NCBI RefSeq assembly: GCF_000219125.1
Contig: NZ_AFGF01000081.1
Span: forward strand, 16,673 to 80,672
Direction of reading: 5' to 3'
DNA length: 64,000 nt
From: Acetonema longum DSM 6540
Lineage (GTDB): Bacteria > Bacillota > Negativicutes > Sporomusales > Acetonemataceae
The notes under the pieces are model-generated. The model did not search any database. It worked only from the letters and a program-made list of their open reading frames with translations, and had not been told where the DNA came from. Shown in pieces: positions 52,160 through 60,411 of the stretch. A program made the translations under genes and the position numbers. The first letter of the stretch is position 1; the number at the start of each line of letters is the position of its first letter.

Positions 52160-52979
52160 GGATTTCTCCTCCTTTTCGCTGTTGAATCCTCTGGCCTAAG
52201 GCAACGGCGTCGGTGGTCAGCGGTATTCCCTGATGGCTGAGGCCACGGGATATTTTGACTGCCGCCGGCTCCCGCAGACCCAGACTCTCCACTTGCTGAC
52301 AGGTGGCGAAGAATTCGGCCACCGGCCCGTCAAAGGCTTTTTCCCCATCAGCCATGACAATGACCCGCTGGGCATAGCGCACCAGACAGTCCATATCATG
52401 AGTAACCAGGATAATGGTCTTGCCGGCCTGGCGCAGCCGGGTCAACAGCTGCATGAACAGTTCCCGGGTCCGGACATCCTGTCCGCTGGTAGGTTCATCC
52501 AGAATCAGCACGGCCGGCTCCATGGCCAGGGCCGAGGCCACCGCCACTTTTTGCTTCAGACCCTTGGACAGGGTCCGGGGATAGCGGGCGGCCAGAAAGG
52601 TGATTCCTACGGTTTCCATGGCTTCGTCTACGACCCGGTGCACCTTTTCCGGCGGGAAACCCAGCTGTTCCGGGCCATAGGCTATTTCCGCCGCTACGGT
52701 ATCGCGAAACATCTGCCGGTCAGGGTTCTGAAACACATAGCCGATATAGCGGGCCATATCCGCCGGACTGCAGGAGACGGTATCCCGTCCGTCATACAGG
52801 ATCTGGCCGGCCGTGGGCTTTAACAGGGACATCATCAGCTTGGTCAGAGTCGTCTTGCCGCTGCCATTGCGGCCGGCGACAGCGACAAATTCACCCTGGG
52901 CCAGCTGCAGTGATACATCTTTTACTACGATTGCCTGGTCCCGGCTGTAGGAAAAGCGGACATTACGCAGTTCGAGCAT
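52152..52979 (-). CDS. ECF transporter ATPase, second copy
   Basis: A 275-residue ABC ATPase. Walker A GRNGSGKTTLTK, Q-loop YVFQNPDRQMF, Walker B LILDEPTSG and the H-loop VTHDMD are standard. The signature motif reads LSKGLKQ rather than the usual LSGGQ. ATG 52979 follows GAGGTG and overlaps the end of the first ATPase by 17 bases. Confidence 0.88.
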   Translation of the reverse strand: MLELRNVRFSYSRDQAIVVKDVSLQLAQGEFVAVAGRNGSGKTTLTKLMMSLLKPTAGQILYDGRDTVSCSPADMARYIGYVFQNPDRQMFRDTVAAEIAYGPEQLGFPPEKVHRVVDEAMETVGITFLAARYPRTLSKGLKQKVAVASALAMEPAVLILDEPTSGQDVRTRELFMQLLTRLRQAGKTIILVTHDMDCLVRYAQRVIVMADGEKAFDGPVAEFFATCQQVESLGLREPAAVKISRGLSHQGIPLTTDAVALGQRIQQRKGGEIHA

Positions 52980-53844
52980 TTTTTGACACCTCATTTGCCT
53001 GGGTCATATAACGGACCAGCTCAAAAATGGCTTCGTCCTCCTGCCGCCAGTCGCCGAAGGGTTGGCCAGCCGTTTGCTCCATATAGAGCTTCAGGGTCCA
53101 AAGGGCCGGCAGTCCCTCCCGGTAAGAATCCTGACAAGCCATATGACGCAGCACTTTAGCCGCCGGACCGGCTGCTGCGATACTGCCTTCCTGCAGCAGG
53201 ACCAACTGAGTGGCGTAAGGCAGCACCTTGGCCAGATCGTGTTCTACGAGCACCACGGTTAAATGATTTTGCCGGTTCAACTCGGACAGCAAGGTATATA
53301 GTTCGGCCGCGCCTTCCGGGTCCAGGGCGGAAGCCGCCTCATCCAGCACCAGAATGGAAGGCCGGGTAGCCAGTACGGCGGCGATGGCCAGCCGCTGTCT
53401 CTGTCCGCCGGACAAGGCGGCTATTTCTTTTCTTTCCTGCCCCGTCAAGCCTACCATGGCCAAAGCTTCCTGCACCCGCCGGCTGATTTCAGCCGGCGCC
53501 GCTCCGCGGTTTTCCAGGCTAAACGCCACTTCTTCCTCTACTGTCATGGTAACCAGCTGGCTTTCATAGTCCTCCAGCACAATGCCGACGGTTTCGGCCA
53601 GTTCCGCCACCTGCCGCTGCAGGGTATTCACCCCGTTAACCAGCAGTGAGCCGCCTACTGCTCCGCCAAAATAGTGAGGGGCCAGACCGGCAATCGCCAG
53701 GCAAAGGGTGGTCTTGCCCGAGCCGCCGTCTCCGGTAATCACCGTAAAGGAGCCGGCCGGCACGGTCAGGGATATGTTGTTTAGCGCCTGAATTTTGCCG
53801 CCGTAAGAGAAGGAAAAGGCATTGAAAGTAACGACCGGGTTCAT
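52963..53844 (-). CDS. ECF transporter ATPase, first copy
   Basis: A 293-residue ABC ATPase with Walker A GDGGSGKTTLC, Q-loop VLEDYESQLV, canonical signature LSGGQRQRLAIA, Walker B LVLDEAASALD and VEHDLAKVL. GGGAGAAG precedes the ATG at 53844. It follows the S component with a one-base gap. Paired with the second ATPase it would form the heterodimeric motor. Confidence 0.88.
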   Translation of the reverse strand: MNPVVTFNAFSFSYGGKIQALNNISLTVPAGSFTVITGDGGSGKTTLCLAIAGLAPHYFGGAVGGSLLVNGVNTLQRQVAELAETVGIVLEDYESQLVTMTVEEEVAFSLENRGAAPAEISRRVQEALAMVGLTGQERKEIAALSGGQRQRLAIAAVLATRPSILVLDEAASALDPEGAAELYTLLSELNRQNHLTVVLVEHDLAKVLPYATQLVLLQEGSIAAAGPAAKVLRHMACQDSYREGLPALWTLKLYMEQTAGQPFGDWRQEDEAIFELVRYMTQANEVSKNARTA

Positions 53845-53845
53845 T

Positions 53846-54409
53846 TTATTCTTCTCCCTTTTGCGCAAAGATTTTATGGGCCGGGAAATAGAGCATCTGA
53901 GTGATGACGGTATTGATCGCCGCTACAGTCAGAACCACCGGGATCATGCCATAGAGATACATCTGCATAGGCAGCTCCAGGGCCAGCTTGGTGGCGGTTA
54001 CGAAAGTCATGCCGCTGGCCAGGGTAGTCAACAGGCCAAGTACCGCCGGCTGCAGATTGAACTTACCCAACTGGAACCGGATGCCGGAACGGACCAGAGC
54101 GGCGCAGACTACGGCGCCCAGTACCTCACTGAGCAGATTGGCATAGGGAAATATGGATTTGGAAGAAACTACGCCGATAGCTCCTGCGACCAGCCCGATG
54201 CCTATGGCCTGGGGAATGGCAGGGCGCACCAGGATCATCACCAGGCAGTACATGGCAATGGTCCAATTCGGACTGACCCCGGCTACGCTGGGGCTGACCA
54301 GTCGCAGAATAGTGCCTATTGCCAGGAATAGAGCGGTCATGGCAATCCAGCGGTATTTGCCCCCCGTTCCTTCTACCATAGTGACTTGCGTTTTTTCTTC
54401 TGTATTCAT
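53846..54409 (-). CDS. ECF transporter substrate-binding (S) component, probably tryptophan
   Basis: A 187-residue membrane protein with about six helices (AMTALFLAIGTILRLVSPSV; IAMYCLVMILVRPAIPQAI; GLVAGAIGVVSSKSIFPYA). It gives the operon its specificity. The upstream T-box leader has TGG at the specifier position, which points to tryptophan (TrpP-type). GAGGAGG precedes the ATG at 54409. The substrate is inferred from regulation, not from the protein. Confidence 0.78.
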   Translation of the reverse strand: MNTEEKTQVTMVEGTGGKYRWIAMTALFLAIGTILRLVSPSVAGVSPNWTIAMYCLVMILVRPAIPQAIGIGLVAGAIGVVSSKSIFPYANLLSEVLGAVVCAALVRSGIRFQLGKFNLQPAVLGLLTTLASGMTFVTATKLALELPMQMYLYGMIPVVLTVAAINTVITQMLYFPAHKIFAQKGEE

Positions 54410-54459
54410 CGCTTTTTCCTCCTCTGCTTTTTCTGTGGAAACCGTTCCCAACGGCCGCA

Positions 54460-54770
54460 AAACAAAAAACCCCCGCGTCTCGGTCAGATGATATCATCTG
54501 ACAGGGACGGGGGGAATAACCCGCGGTGCCACCCTGATTGGCTATATAAAAATAGCCCGGCTCATACCAGGTACGGGACTGAAATCCGATACCCGCTTCC
54601 CGGTAACGGGGGAAGAAGCCGACAGCGCCTACCCCTTCTCAAAGGCTCGGACTGTATCTCCCAGGCCCATTCCACACGCTGATTCGGCGCCAATCTTTCA
54701 CTGCCATTGGCTCGCTGCAGCCTTCCTATCATGTGTACTCTTCCCGGTCATTGAAATTGGGTGATATAAG
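54460..54770 (-). promoter_or_regulatory. T-box leader with tryptophan specifier, controlling the ECF operon
   Basis: The T-box core AGGGTGGCACCGCGGG is at 54520-54535 on the minus strand, followed by a long terminator stem (CCCCCGTCcCtGTCAGATG with its complement) and T6 at about 54460-54505. Stem I contains GGGAAGAGTA and, in the specifier region, GTGGAATGGGCCTGGGAG, so the codon reads TGG (Trp). Uncharged tRNA-Trp would prevent termination. Confidence 0.9.
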
Positions 54771-54943
54771 ATTGATACGAGTATAGCAAAGAGACAAAAT
54801 CATTGTCAACCCTTTTCACTGATTTTAACCTTTTCTTTTTTCGATTCTCAACTTTTGATCCTTGATTTCTTCACTGCCTGCTACCCAAAATCCGAAATAA
54901 GCCATGGAACATTTGGATAAAATAAAGAGCGGAGGTGTTTAAC

Positions 54944-55354
54944 ATGGACGGAGTCATCTGTTCAAGCTGTCATTCTTATCTGGACCTGGCCAATGCGGTT
55001 TGCCCGGGCTGCGGTACACAAATGATCTATGAAGGTGACGCAAAAAATGTCATCGACCGCCTGCAGCCAGACTGTCTGATCCATCGTTATGACGGGTCGG
55101 ACATGCTGGAGCCGGCAGTCATTTTAAAAAAAGGCAGGACCAATTACAAAGTGGCCACCCGTTTGGCGGAGTATGCCAAACCGGTTATCGTGCCTGAACA
55201 TAAGGTCTATCAGTTCAACCAGAACATTCTCAGCGCAGTGCAGGGCCTGCGCAATGAACGGACCGCCGCCATGGCCCGGTACGAGCAGCAGATCCAGTCT
55301 CACTGGAAGTATCTGAAACAATATACCCCCGCCCATAAGACGCACCCTACCTGA
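54944..55354 (+). CDS. Zinc-ribbon-containing hypothetical protein
   Basis: A 136-residue cytoplasmic protein. An N-terminal zinc ribbon (ICSSCHSYLDLANAVCPGCG) is followed by about 110 residues without a known family (QPDCLIHRYDGSDMLEPAV; KPVIVPEHKVYQFNQNILSA). GGAGGTG precedes the ATG at 54944. Its end overlaps the convergent deacetylase gene by eight bases. Confidence 0.65.
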   Translation: MDGVICSSCHSYLDLANAVCPGCGTQMIYEGDAKNVIDRLQPDCLIHRYDGSDMLEPAVILKKGRTNYKVATRLAEYAKPVIVPEHKVYQFNQNILSAVQGLRNERTAAMARYEQQIQSHWKYLKQYTPAHKTHPT

Positions 55355-56042
55355 CTTCATAGTACTGCAGCAATTCGCTGACCGTCACCAATTCATAGTC
55401 TGCCGCCCGCAGCTTGTCAATGATGCGGTGCAGTGCTTTGGCAGTGGCAATCGGATATTGTCCGTCATGAAACAGCACAATGCTGCCCGGTCTGATTCGC
55501 CACAGGACGCCGTTGGCAATCCGGTCGGCGCTCAAACCGCGCCAATCACCGGAGTCAATGGACCAGAGAACAGTAGTCATTCCCCGCAGACCGGCTGCCA
55601 AAACGATTTGATCGTTATAACCACCGCCGGGAGGGCGAAACACCGCCGGCGCGTGAGTGACCTGCCGGATAATCCCGATGGATTTATCCAGTTCCAGCGA
55701 GTATGCTTCAACAGCCATAGTATTCAGGAATTTATGGCTGTATGCGTGACTGCCGATTTCATGGCCGTCAGCTGCTGTCTGTCTTAAAATCGCCAAGCGG
55801 GTTTCCGCATTTGTCCCCAGCACAAAAAAGGTACCGCGGACCTTTTTTTCCCGCAATACCGACAATATCTCAGGTGTAGTGCGCGGTTCCGGCCCGTCGT
55901 CAAAGGTCAGGGCCACCAGCCGTCGGCTTGTCGGTATCTGACGAACCACCAGGGGATCATCCGCCAAGCTGTAATACAGGCGCAGCGCAACAGTCACCAG
56001 AAAAATTGTGGTAATCAGAAAGGTTTTGCGGCCATAGCACAC
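55347..56042 (-). CDS. Polysaccharide deacetylase (CE4)
   Basis: A 231-residue membrane-anchored or exported protein with an N-terminal hydrophobic segment (FLITTIFLVTVALRLYY). Catalytic motifs: ALTFDDGPEPRTT (Asp pair), HEIGSHAYSHKF (H-S-x-x-H zinc ligands), FRPPGGGYN, and SIVLFHDGQ near the end. It removes acetyl groups from peptidoglycan or a related polysaccharide; in spore formers such proteins often serve cortex or spore peptidoglycan. GGAGGAT precedes the GTG start. Confidence 0.88.
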   Translation of the reverse strand: MCYGRKTFLITTIFLVTVALRLYYSLADDPLVVRQIPTSRRLVALTFDDGPEPRTTPEILSVLREKKVRGTFFVLGTNAETRLAILRQTAADGHEIGSHAYSHKFLNTMAVEAYSLELDKSIGIIRQVTHAPAVFRPPGGGYNDQIVLAAGLRGMTTVLWSIDSGDWRGLSADRIANGVLWRIRPGSIVLFHDGQYPIATAKALHRIIDKLRAADYELVTVSELLQYYEVR

Positions 56043-56183
56043 TGTTATCCTCCAGTTTCTCTTCTTTCGTTTCCTGTCATTCTGCCGTGTCCGGTCAGTT
56101 CACCATATGCAAAAGCATCCCGGCTTAGACCCGATTCTCCGGTAATCGCATCAGACAGTCTATAGTAAAGCAGGAGGAATACT

Positions 56184-57359
56184 ATGAAGATCCGCAGACA
56201 GAGTCTGATTTTATCCGTGTTGTCCCTTTATTGTCTCTGGCTGATACCACCGGCAGCCGCACAATCCTCTCCCCCGCCCGGACCGGTGATCGCAGCTGAT
56301 GCCGCCGTCCTGATGGATGCGAAAACCGGGGAGGTGCTGTGGGGAAAAAAAGCTCATGAACGGCGGGCCCCTGCCAGTACCACCAAAATTCTCACAGCCA
56401 TTGTGGCCTTAGAACGGGGTCAGCTGGACGCCGATGTCCTGGTCAGCCCCAAAGCCGCACACACACCCGGTTCTTCCATGAAGGTCTATTCCGGACAATC
56501 TTTGTCCCTGCGGGAAATGCTTACCGGTCTCTTGCTGAGCTCCGGCAATGACGCGGCCGTTGCCATCGCCGAGCATATCGCCGGATCGGTGGAGGAATTC
56601 GCCCCGCTTTTAAACAGCAAGGCGGCTGAACTGGGCGCCAAAAATACTCATTTCATCAATCCCCATGGTCTGACCGTACCCGGCCATTATTCTTCAGCCT
56701 ATGATCTGGCCCTGCTCACCCGCTATGCCCTGGCTAATCCGATCTTCGCCGAAATCGTCCGCACCAAGGAAGAATCCGTGGACTGGCAAGATATCAAAGG
56801 CAAGGAACAGGCGAAAACTCTGCGCAATACCAACCGGCTGCTGTGGCTGTTTCCCGATGCCGACGGCGTCAAAACCGGCACAACCGGCCCGGCCGGCAAA
56901 TGTCTGGTTTCCAGCGCCAGCCGGGGCAATCAGAAGCTCATTGCGGTTGTCCTCCATGATAATAATCGCTGGACCGATTCCATCAAAATCTTAGAATACG
57001 GCTTTCGCCATTTCAATCTGGCCGAGTACGCGCCCAAGGGGCAGGTCATAGCCTCCCTGCCGGTGGAGAACGGCCTCTATCCCGCGGTCAACGCCATAGC
57101 TGCCGAAAACGCCGCCTTGGTGGTAAAGGCGGATGATCTGCCCAATATCAGAGTGACCGTCAACCTGCCGGAGAAAATAAAAGCCCCGGTATTTCCGGGG
57201 CAAAAGCTCGGGGAAATCGTATTTTATTCCGGGGACCAGGCACTAAAGCGGGTTGACGTCATCGCCGAAGCCGAAGTGACGGAACGTTCCTATCAACGCA
57301 TGCTCTTGAACGCCCTGTTCCGCGTCTATCGCACGCTGTCCGGCTGGGGCCTATTTTAA
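56184..57359 (+). CDS. dacF: D-alanyl-D-alanine carboxypeptidase, DacF-like
   Basis: A 391-residue low-molecular-mass PBP that trims D-Ala from peptide stems. A signal peptide ends at AAA-Q near residue 27. The active-site Ser-x-x-Lys is in APASTTKILTA, the S-G-N motif in LSSGNDAAVA and K-T-G in GVKTGTTGPAG. After about residue 275 a beta-rich PBP5-C domain and a C-terminal amphipathic helix (LLNALFRVYRTLSGWGLF) anchor it to the membrane. AGGAGGA precedes the ATG. The DacF assignment rather than DacA/DacB is by resemblance. Confidence 0.88.
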   Translation: MKIRRQSLILSVLSLYCLWLIPPAAAQSSPPPGPVIAADAAVLMDAKTGEVLWGKKAHERRAPASTTKILTAIVALERGQLDADVLVSPKAAHTPGSSMKVYSGQSLSLREMLTGLLLSSGNDAAVAIAEHIAGSVEEFAPLLNSKAAELGAKNTHFINPHGLTVPGHYSSAYDLALLTRYALANPIFAEIVRTKEESVDWQDIKGKEQAKTLRNTNRLLWLFPDADGVKTGTTGPAGKCLVSSASRGNQKLIAVVLHDNNRWTDSIKILEYGFRHFNLAEYAPKGQVIASLPVENGLYPAVNAIAAENAALVVKADDLPNIRVTVNLPEKIKAPVFPGQKLGEIVFYSGDQALKRVDVIAEAEVTERSYQRMLLNALFRVYRTLSGWGLF

Positions 57360-57366
57360 ACAGGCT

Positions 57367-58155
57367 CTATAACGGTTTTTTATAAAAGAAGGGTAAGTAA
57401 TGCTGGAAGCCAATTTCCCGGAAATTCAGGATGGCTTCGGTACCGCCGACAAACAGTACACCGCCTGGCTTCAGCGAGGCAAAGAAGCGGCGATACAGGC
57501 CTTCTTTGGCTTCTTCGGTAAAGTAGATCACCACATTGCGGCAGAGAATAATATCAAAGCCGGTTTCAAATTTATCCAAAAGCAGGTTGTGCCGCTGAAA
57601 ATCCACCCGAGATTTGATCTCATCACTCAGGGAGTACAGATCGTCGGTATGTTTAAAATATTTACTGAGGATGGCCGGTGCAACATTTTTCATATCGTTG
57701 GACCCGTATACGCCGGCTTTGGCCTTGTTCAGCATTTCGATATCCAGATCAGTGGCCAAGATCCGGTGACGGGTTTGAGGGGTAAGCCCGGCCAAAATCA
57801 TGGCCAGCGAATAGGGTTCGGCGCCGGTGGAGCAGCCGGCGCTCCATACATTCAGCTTGGAGCTTCTTTGCAATAGGTCCGGCAGTACCTTGGCTTCCAG
57901 TTCCACAAATTTTTCCGGTGTGCGGAAAAATTCGGTCACATTAATCGTCAGATAGTCGATGAAATCCTTGTACATCTTGGAGTCCTTCTCCAGCATCTGA
58001 AAGAAGCTGCTATAACTGGATGCGCCGTGCCGGATCATCAGGTTATTGATCCGTCGCTGCATTTGAGCCGCCTTATAGTCGTTTAAATTAATATTTGACT
58101 TGGCAAATAGCTTCTGTTTAAACAATTCCCATTCTTTTTCATCGCTCACAGCCAT
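57367..58155 (-). CDS. cheR: Chemotaxis methyltransferase CheR
   Basis: A 262-residue enzyme that methylates glutamates of chemoreceptors using S-adenosylmethionine. The N-terminal helical part (QRRINNLMIRHGASSY) precedes the catalytic domain with TEFFR, WSAGCSTGAEPYSLAM (SAM loop), ILATDLDIEML and FDIILCRNVVIYF. It is alone here, without other chemotaxis genes; the receptor at 44736 is a possible client. GGGGGAG lies just before the ATG; the GTG two codons later is also possible as a start. Confidence 0.92.
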   Translation of the reverse strand: MAVSDEKEWELFKQKLFAKSNINLNDYKAAQMQRRINNLMIRHGASSYSSFFQMLEKDSKMYKDFIDYLTINVTEFFRTPEKFVELEAKVLPDLLQRSSKLNVWSAGCSTGAEPYSLAMILAGLTPQTRHRILATDLDIEMLNKAKAGVYGSNDMKNVAPAILSKYFKHTDDLYSLSDEIKSRVDFQRHNLLLDKFETGFDIILCRNVVIYFTEEAKEGLYRRFFASLKPGGVLFVGGTEAILNFREIGFQHYLPFFYKKPL

Positions 58156-58262
58156 TCTCCCCCATTCAATGTTCCTGTAAAATTTCCACTATAATTGTAG
58201 ATGATTCGACAGCTTGCATAATATTTCCTACTAAGGGGAAAGGTGATCCCGGACTATAAGCA

Positions 58263-58318
58263 AAAAAGCCGGCAGCCAGAAGCAAAAAGGCTGCTGCCTG
58301 ACCGCCGGGCTTTTTACT
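58263..58318 (-). terminator. Terminator after ald
   Basis: AAAAAGCCCGGC and GCCGGCTTTTTT on the minus strand enclose an inner hairpin, just after the ald stop at 58322. Confidence 0.75.
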
Positions 58319-58321
58319 TTC

Positions 58322-59437
58322 TTACAAGACTTGACTGAGGGGGGTATACGTCAGATTAAGGGCTTTGGCCACTGCTTCATAGGTCACTTTGCCGTTAATC
58401 ACATTGACGCCGGGGATCAGGCCGGGATCATCCAGCACGGCTTGCTTATAGCCTCTATTGGCGATTTGCAGGGCATAAGGCATGGTGGCATTGGTCAGAG
58501 CCAGGGTGGAGGTGCGAGGCACGGCTCCCGGCATATTGGCCACCGCATAATGGACCACGCCATGTTTTACATAGGTCGGATCGCTATGAGTGGTCACCCG
58601 GTCAATGGTTTCCACTGATCCACCCTGATCAATCGCTACATCCACAATCACCGAACCCGCTTCCATGGTCTTGACCATGGCCTCAGTTACCAGTTTGGGC
58701 GCCCTTGCTCCTGGCAACAGTACCGCGCCGATCAGAAGGTCGGCCTTTTTCACCCATTCGGCGATGTTGTAACTGTTGGACATAACCGTAACCACCCGTC
58801 CGGCGAAAAGATCATCCAGGTAGCGCAGCCGTTCTTCCGAGCGGTCGATGACGGCTACCTGAGCCCCCATGCCCACCGCCATTTTAGCGGCGTTGGCGCC
58901 GACGATGCCGCCGCCGACGATAACCACCTGAGCCGCCGGCACGCCGGGTACACCCCCCAGCAGAATCCCTTTGCCGCCCTTCGGTTTTTCCAGAAACTGC
59001 GCGCCAACCTGAACCGACATGCGTCCGGCTACCTCGCTCATGGGCAGCAATAAGGGCAGGGAGTGGTTGGGTCCGACAATGGTCTCATAAGCAATGCCAA
59101 TGACTTTCTTATCCAGAAGAGCCCTGGTGAGTTCCGGTTCGGGCGCCAGATGGAGGTAGGTGAACAGAATCTGTCCCGTATGAAACAAATCATATTCAGC
59201 TGCAAGGGGTTCTTTCACTTTCATAATCATTTCCGCCCGATCAAACAGAACCCGTTTGTCCGCCAAAAGCTCAGCGCCGGCTTTCTGGTACTGATCATCA
59301 CTGAAGCCACTGCCTGTCCCGGCAGTCTTTTCCACTAGAACAGTGTGTCCGGCGTTTTTTAAGGTCTCCACACCAGCAGGAGTCAGGGCAACACGATTTT
59401 CGTTGTTTTTAATTTCTTTGGCAACTCCGATGATCAT
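58322..59437 (-). CDS. ald: Alanine dehydrogenase
   Basis: A 371-residue NAD enzyme interconverting alanine with pyruvate plus ammonia; in spore formers it is used for alanine catabolism and spore nutrition. Visible: [20 protein letters not shown] at the start, [11 protein letters not shown] with the substrate Lys, the [16 protein letters not shown] segment with the catalytic His, and the NAD fold [26 protein letters not shown] precedes the ATG. A sigma-54 promoter and three upstream palindromes indicate activator-dependent expression. Confidence 0.95.
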   Translation of the reverse strand: MIIGVAKEIKNNENRVALTPAGVETLKNAGHTVLVEKTAGTGSGFSDDQYQKAGAELLADKRVLFDRAEMIMKVKEPLAAEYDLFHTGQILFTYLHLAPEPELTRALLDKKVIGIAYETIVGPNHSLPLLLPMSEVAGRMSVQVGAQFLEKPKGGKGILLGGVPGVPAAQVVIVGGGIVGANAAKMAVGMGAQVAVIDRSEERLRYLDDLFAGRVVTVMSNSYNIAEWVKKADLLIGAVLLPGARAPKLVTEAMVKTMEAGSVIVDVAIDQGGSVETIDRVTTHSDPTYVKHGVVHYAVANMPGAVPRTSTLALTNATMPYALQIANRGYKQAVLDDPGLIPGVNVINGKVTYEAVAKALNLTYTPLSQVL

Positions 59438-59483
59438 AGGAATCCCTCCTGATTTTTTCCTGAATCTTTTCGTATCATTCAGA

Positions 59484-59500
59484 TTGCAAGTTATGTGCCA
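59484..59500 (-). promoter_or_regulatory. Sigma-54 promoter of ald
   Basis: TGGCAC-ATAAC-TTGCAA on the minus strand: full match to the -24 GG / -12 GC promoter (TGGCAC-N5-TTGCA). The -12 element lies 47 bases before the start codon. Confidence 0.8.
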
Positions 59501-59552
59501 AAGTATAGAACAACAAAACAGAGGGCATCATGGTTAGTGATTCCCCCTGTTT

Positions 59553-59610
59553 GGAAACTTTTTGTTCCGATTTTGGAAAGTTTTGTTTCCGACCGTAAAC
59601 TTTTTATTCC
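59553..59610 (-). promoter_or_regulatory. Three phased palindromes upstream of the ald sigma-54 promoter
   Basis: GGAAACTTTTTGTTCC (59553-59568), GGAAAGTTTTGTTTCC (59575-59590) and GTAAACTTTTTATTCC (59595-59610) have 22- and 20-base spacing, about two helix turns. They lie 53-110 bases upstream of the -24 box, the usual place for enhancer-binding-protein sites. Confidence 0.65.
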
Positions 59611-59810
59611 AAATTATCGCCGGTCTTTATCCCGCATTTTCCCCAAACAAACTTTTTGGCTTGTTCATACTCGACAATGAGACGGTCCAAATCAGAGCTA
59701 AGCTGAATCACTTCCCGGTCGCTCAAGTCATGTTGTTTGTCCGCTACCAACTGACTGAGAGACCGCCGAACCTCTTCAATCTTTCGCCGCTTTTCCTCCA
59801 ATCCGGACAT
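59604..59810 (-). CDS. Spo0E-like aspartyl-phosphate phosphatase
   Basis: A 68-residue protein of normal Spo0E size. The first helix (RRKIEEVRRSLSQLVADK) and second helix with the S-S-D-L-D form of the family motif (LSSDLDRLIVEYEQAKKF) match the two-helix fold that binds and dephosphorylates Spo0A-P. No strong ribosome binding site is evident before the ATG; GTGAGGCG lies upstream. Confidence 0.65.
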   Translation of the reverse strand: MSGLEEKRRKIEEVRRSLSQLVADKQHDLSDREVIQLSSDLDRLIVEYEQAKKFVWGKCGIKTGDNLE

Positions 59811-60042
59811 TGCGTCGCCTCACTCTCGTTTATGCTACGCTGGATCAGCCCCTATATCTCTCAACTTCCTTACATACAAAACATTTTATTCCTGAACATC
59901 CTGCTTTTGTTCTATTTCGGTATTTATTCTCAACTTCCTGCCATGCCGCACTGCAGCCTGTAACTATTTAACATCAATGTCCAAGGATAATTCCTTTGGT
60001 TTAGGCTGATAATAAGATTACAAAGGAAAGGAGGTGGACAAA

Positions 60043-60306
60043 TTGGCAAGAAGCAGAAAACCTGTTAATCCGGCTGCCGAAAACGCTCTGGACCGTATGA
60101 AGATGGAAGTCGCTACTGAACTCGGTATTAGCAATCAGGTGAGCAATCAAGGCTGGTCGACGATGACCTCCGCTGACTGCGGACGTGTAGGCGGACACAT
60201 GGTCCGTCGGATGATCGAACAATATGAATCCGGTACTGCCGGCACAACCGGCACGACGAATACCACCAGTGCCTCCACTATGACCTCCAAATATGATATC
60301 AAATAA
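60043..60306 (+). CDS. Alpha/beta-type small acid-soluble spore protein
   Basis: An 87-residue spore DNA-binding protein. Residues 8-60 match the SASP family: NPAAENALDRMKMEVATELG, and CGRVGGHMVRRMIEQYE near 50-65, which coat DNA in the spore core and protect it. A Gly/Thr/Ser-rich tail (residues about 66-87) is an extra. The TTG at 60043 is preferred because GGAGG lies eight bases upstream. Expressed in the forespore by family precedent; I could not pick out a sigma-G promoter with confidence. A terminator follows. Confidence 0.92.
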   Translation: MARSRKPVNPAAENALDRMKMEVATELGISNQVSNQGWSTMTSADCGRVGGHMVRRMIEQYESGTAGTTGTTNTTSASTMTSKYDIK

Positions 60307-60349
60307 TAAACCTTACAATCATTACCCTAATTAGTCTAATGACACAAGA

Positions 60350-60375
60350 CAGGGCGGCTATGCCGCCCTTTTTCC
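60350..60375 (+). terminator. Terminator after the SASP gene
   Basis: AGGGCGGC and GCCGCCCT stem with a TAT loop and T5. Confidence 0.85.
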
Positions 60376-60411
60376 AATGTCTATAAAAATCGACCTATGT
60401 ACGGACCCGGA

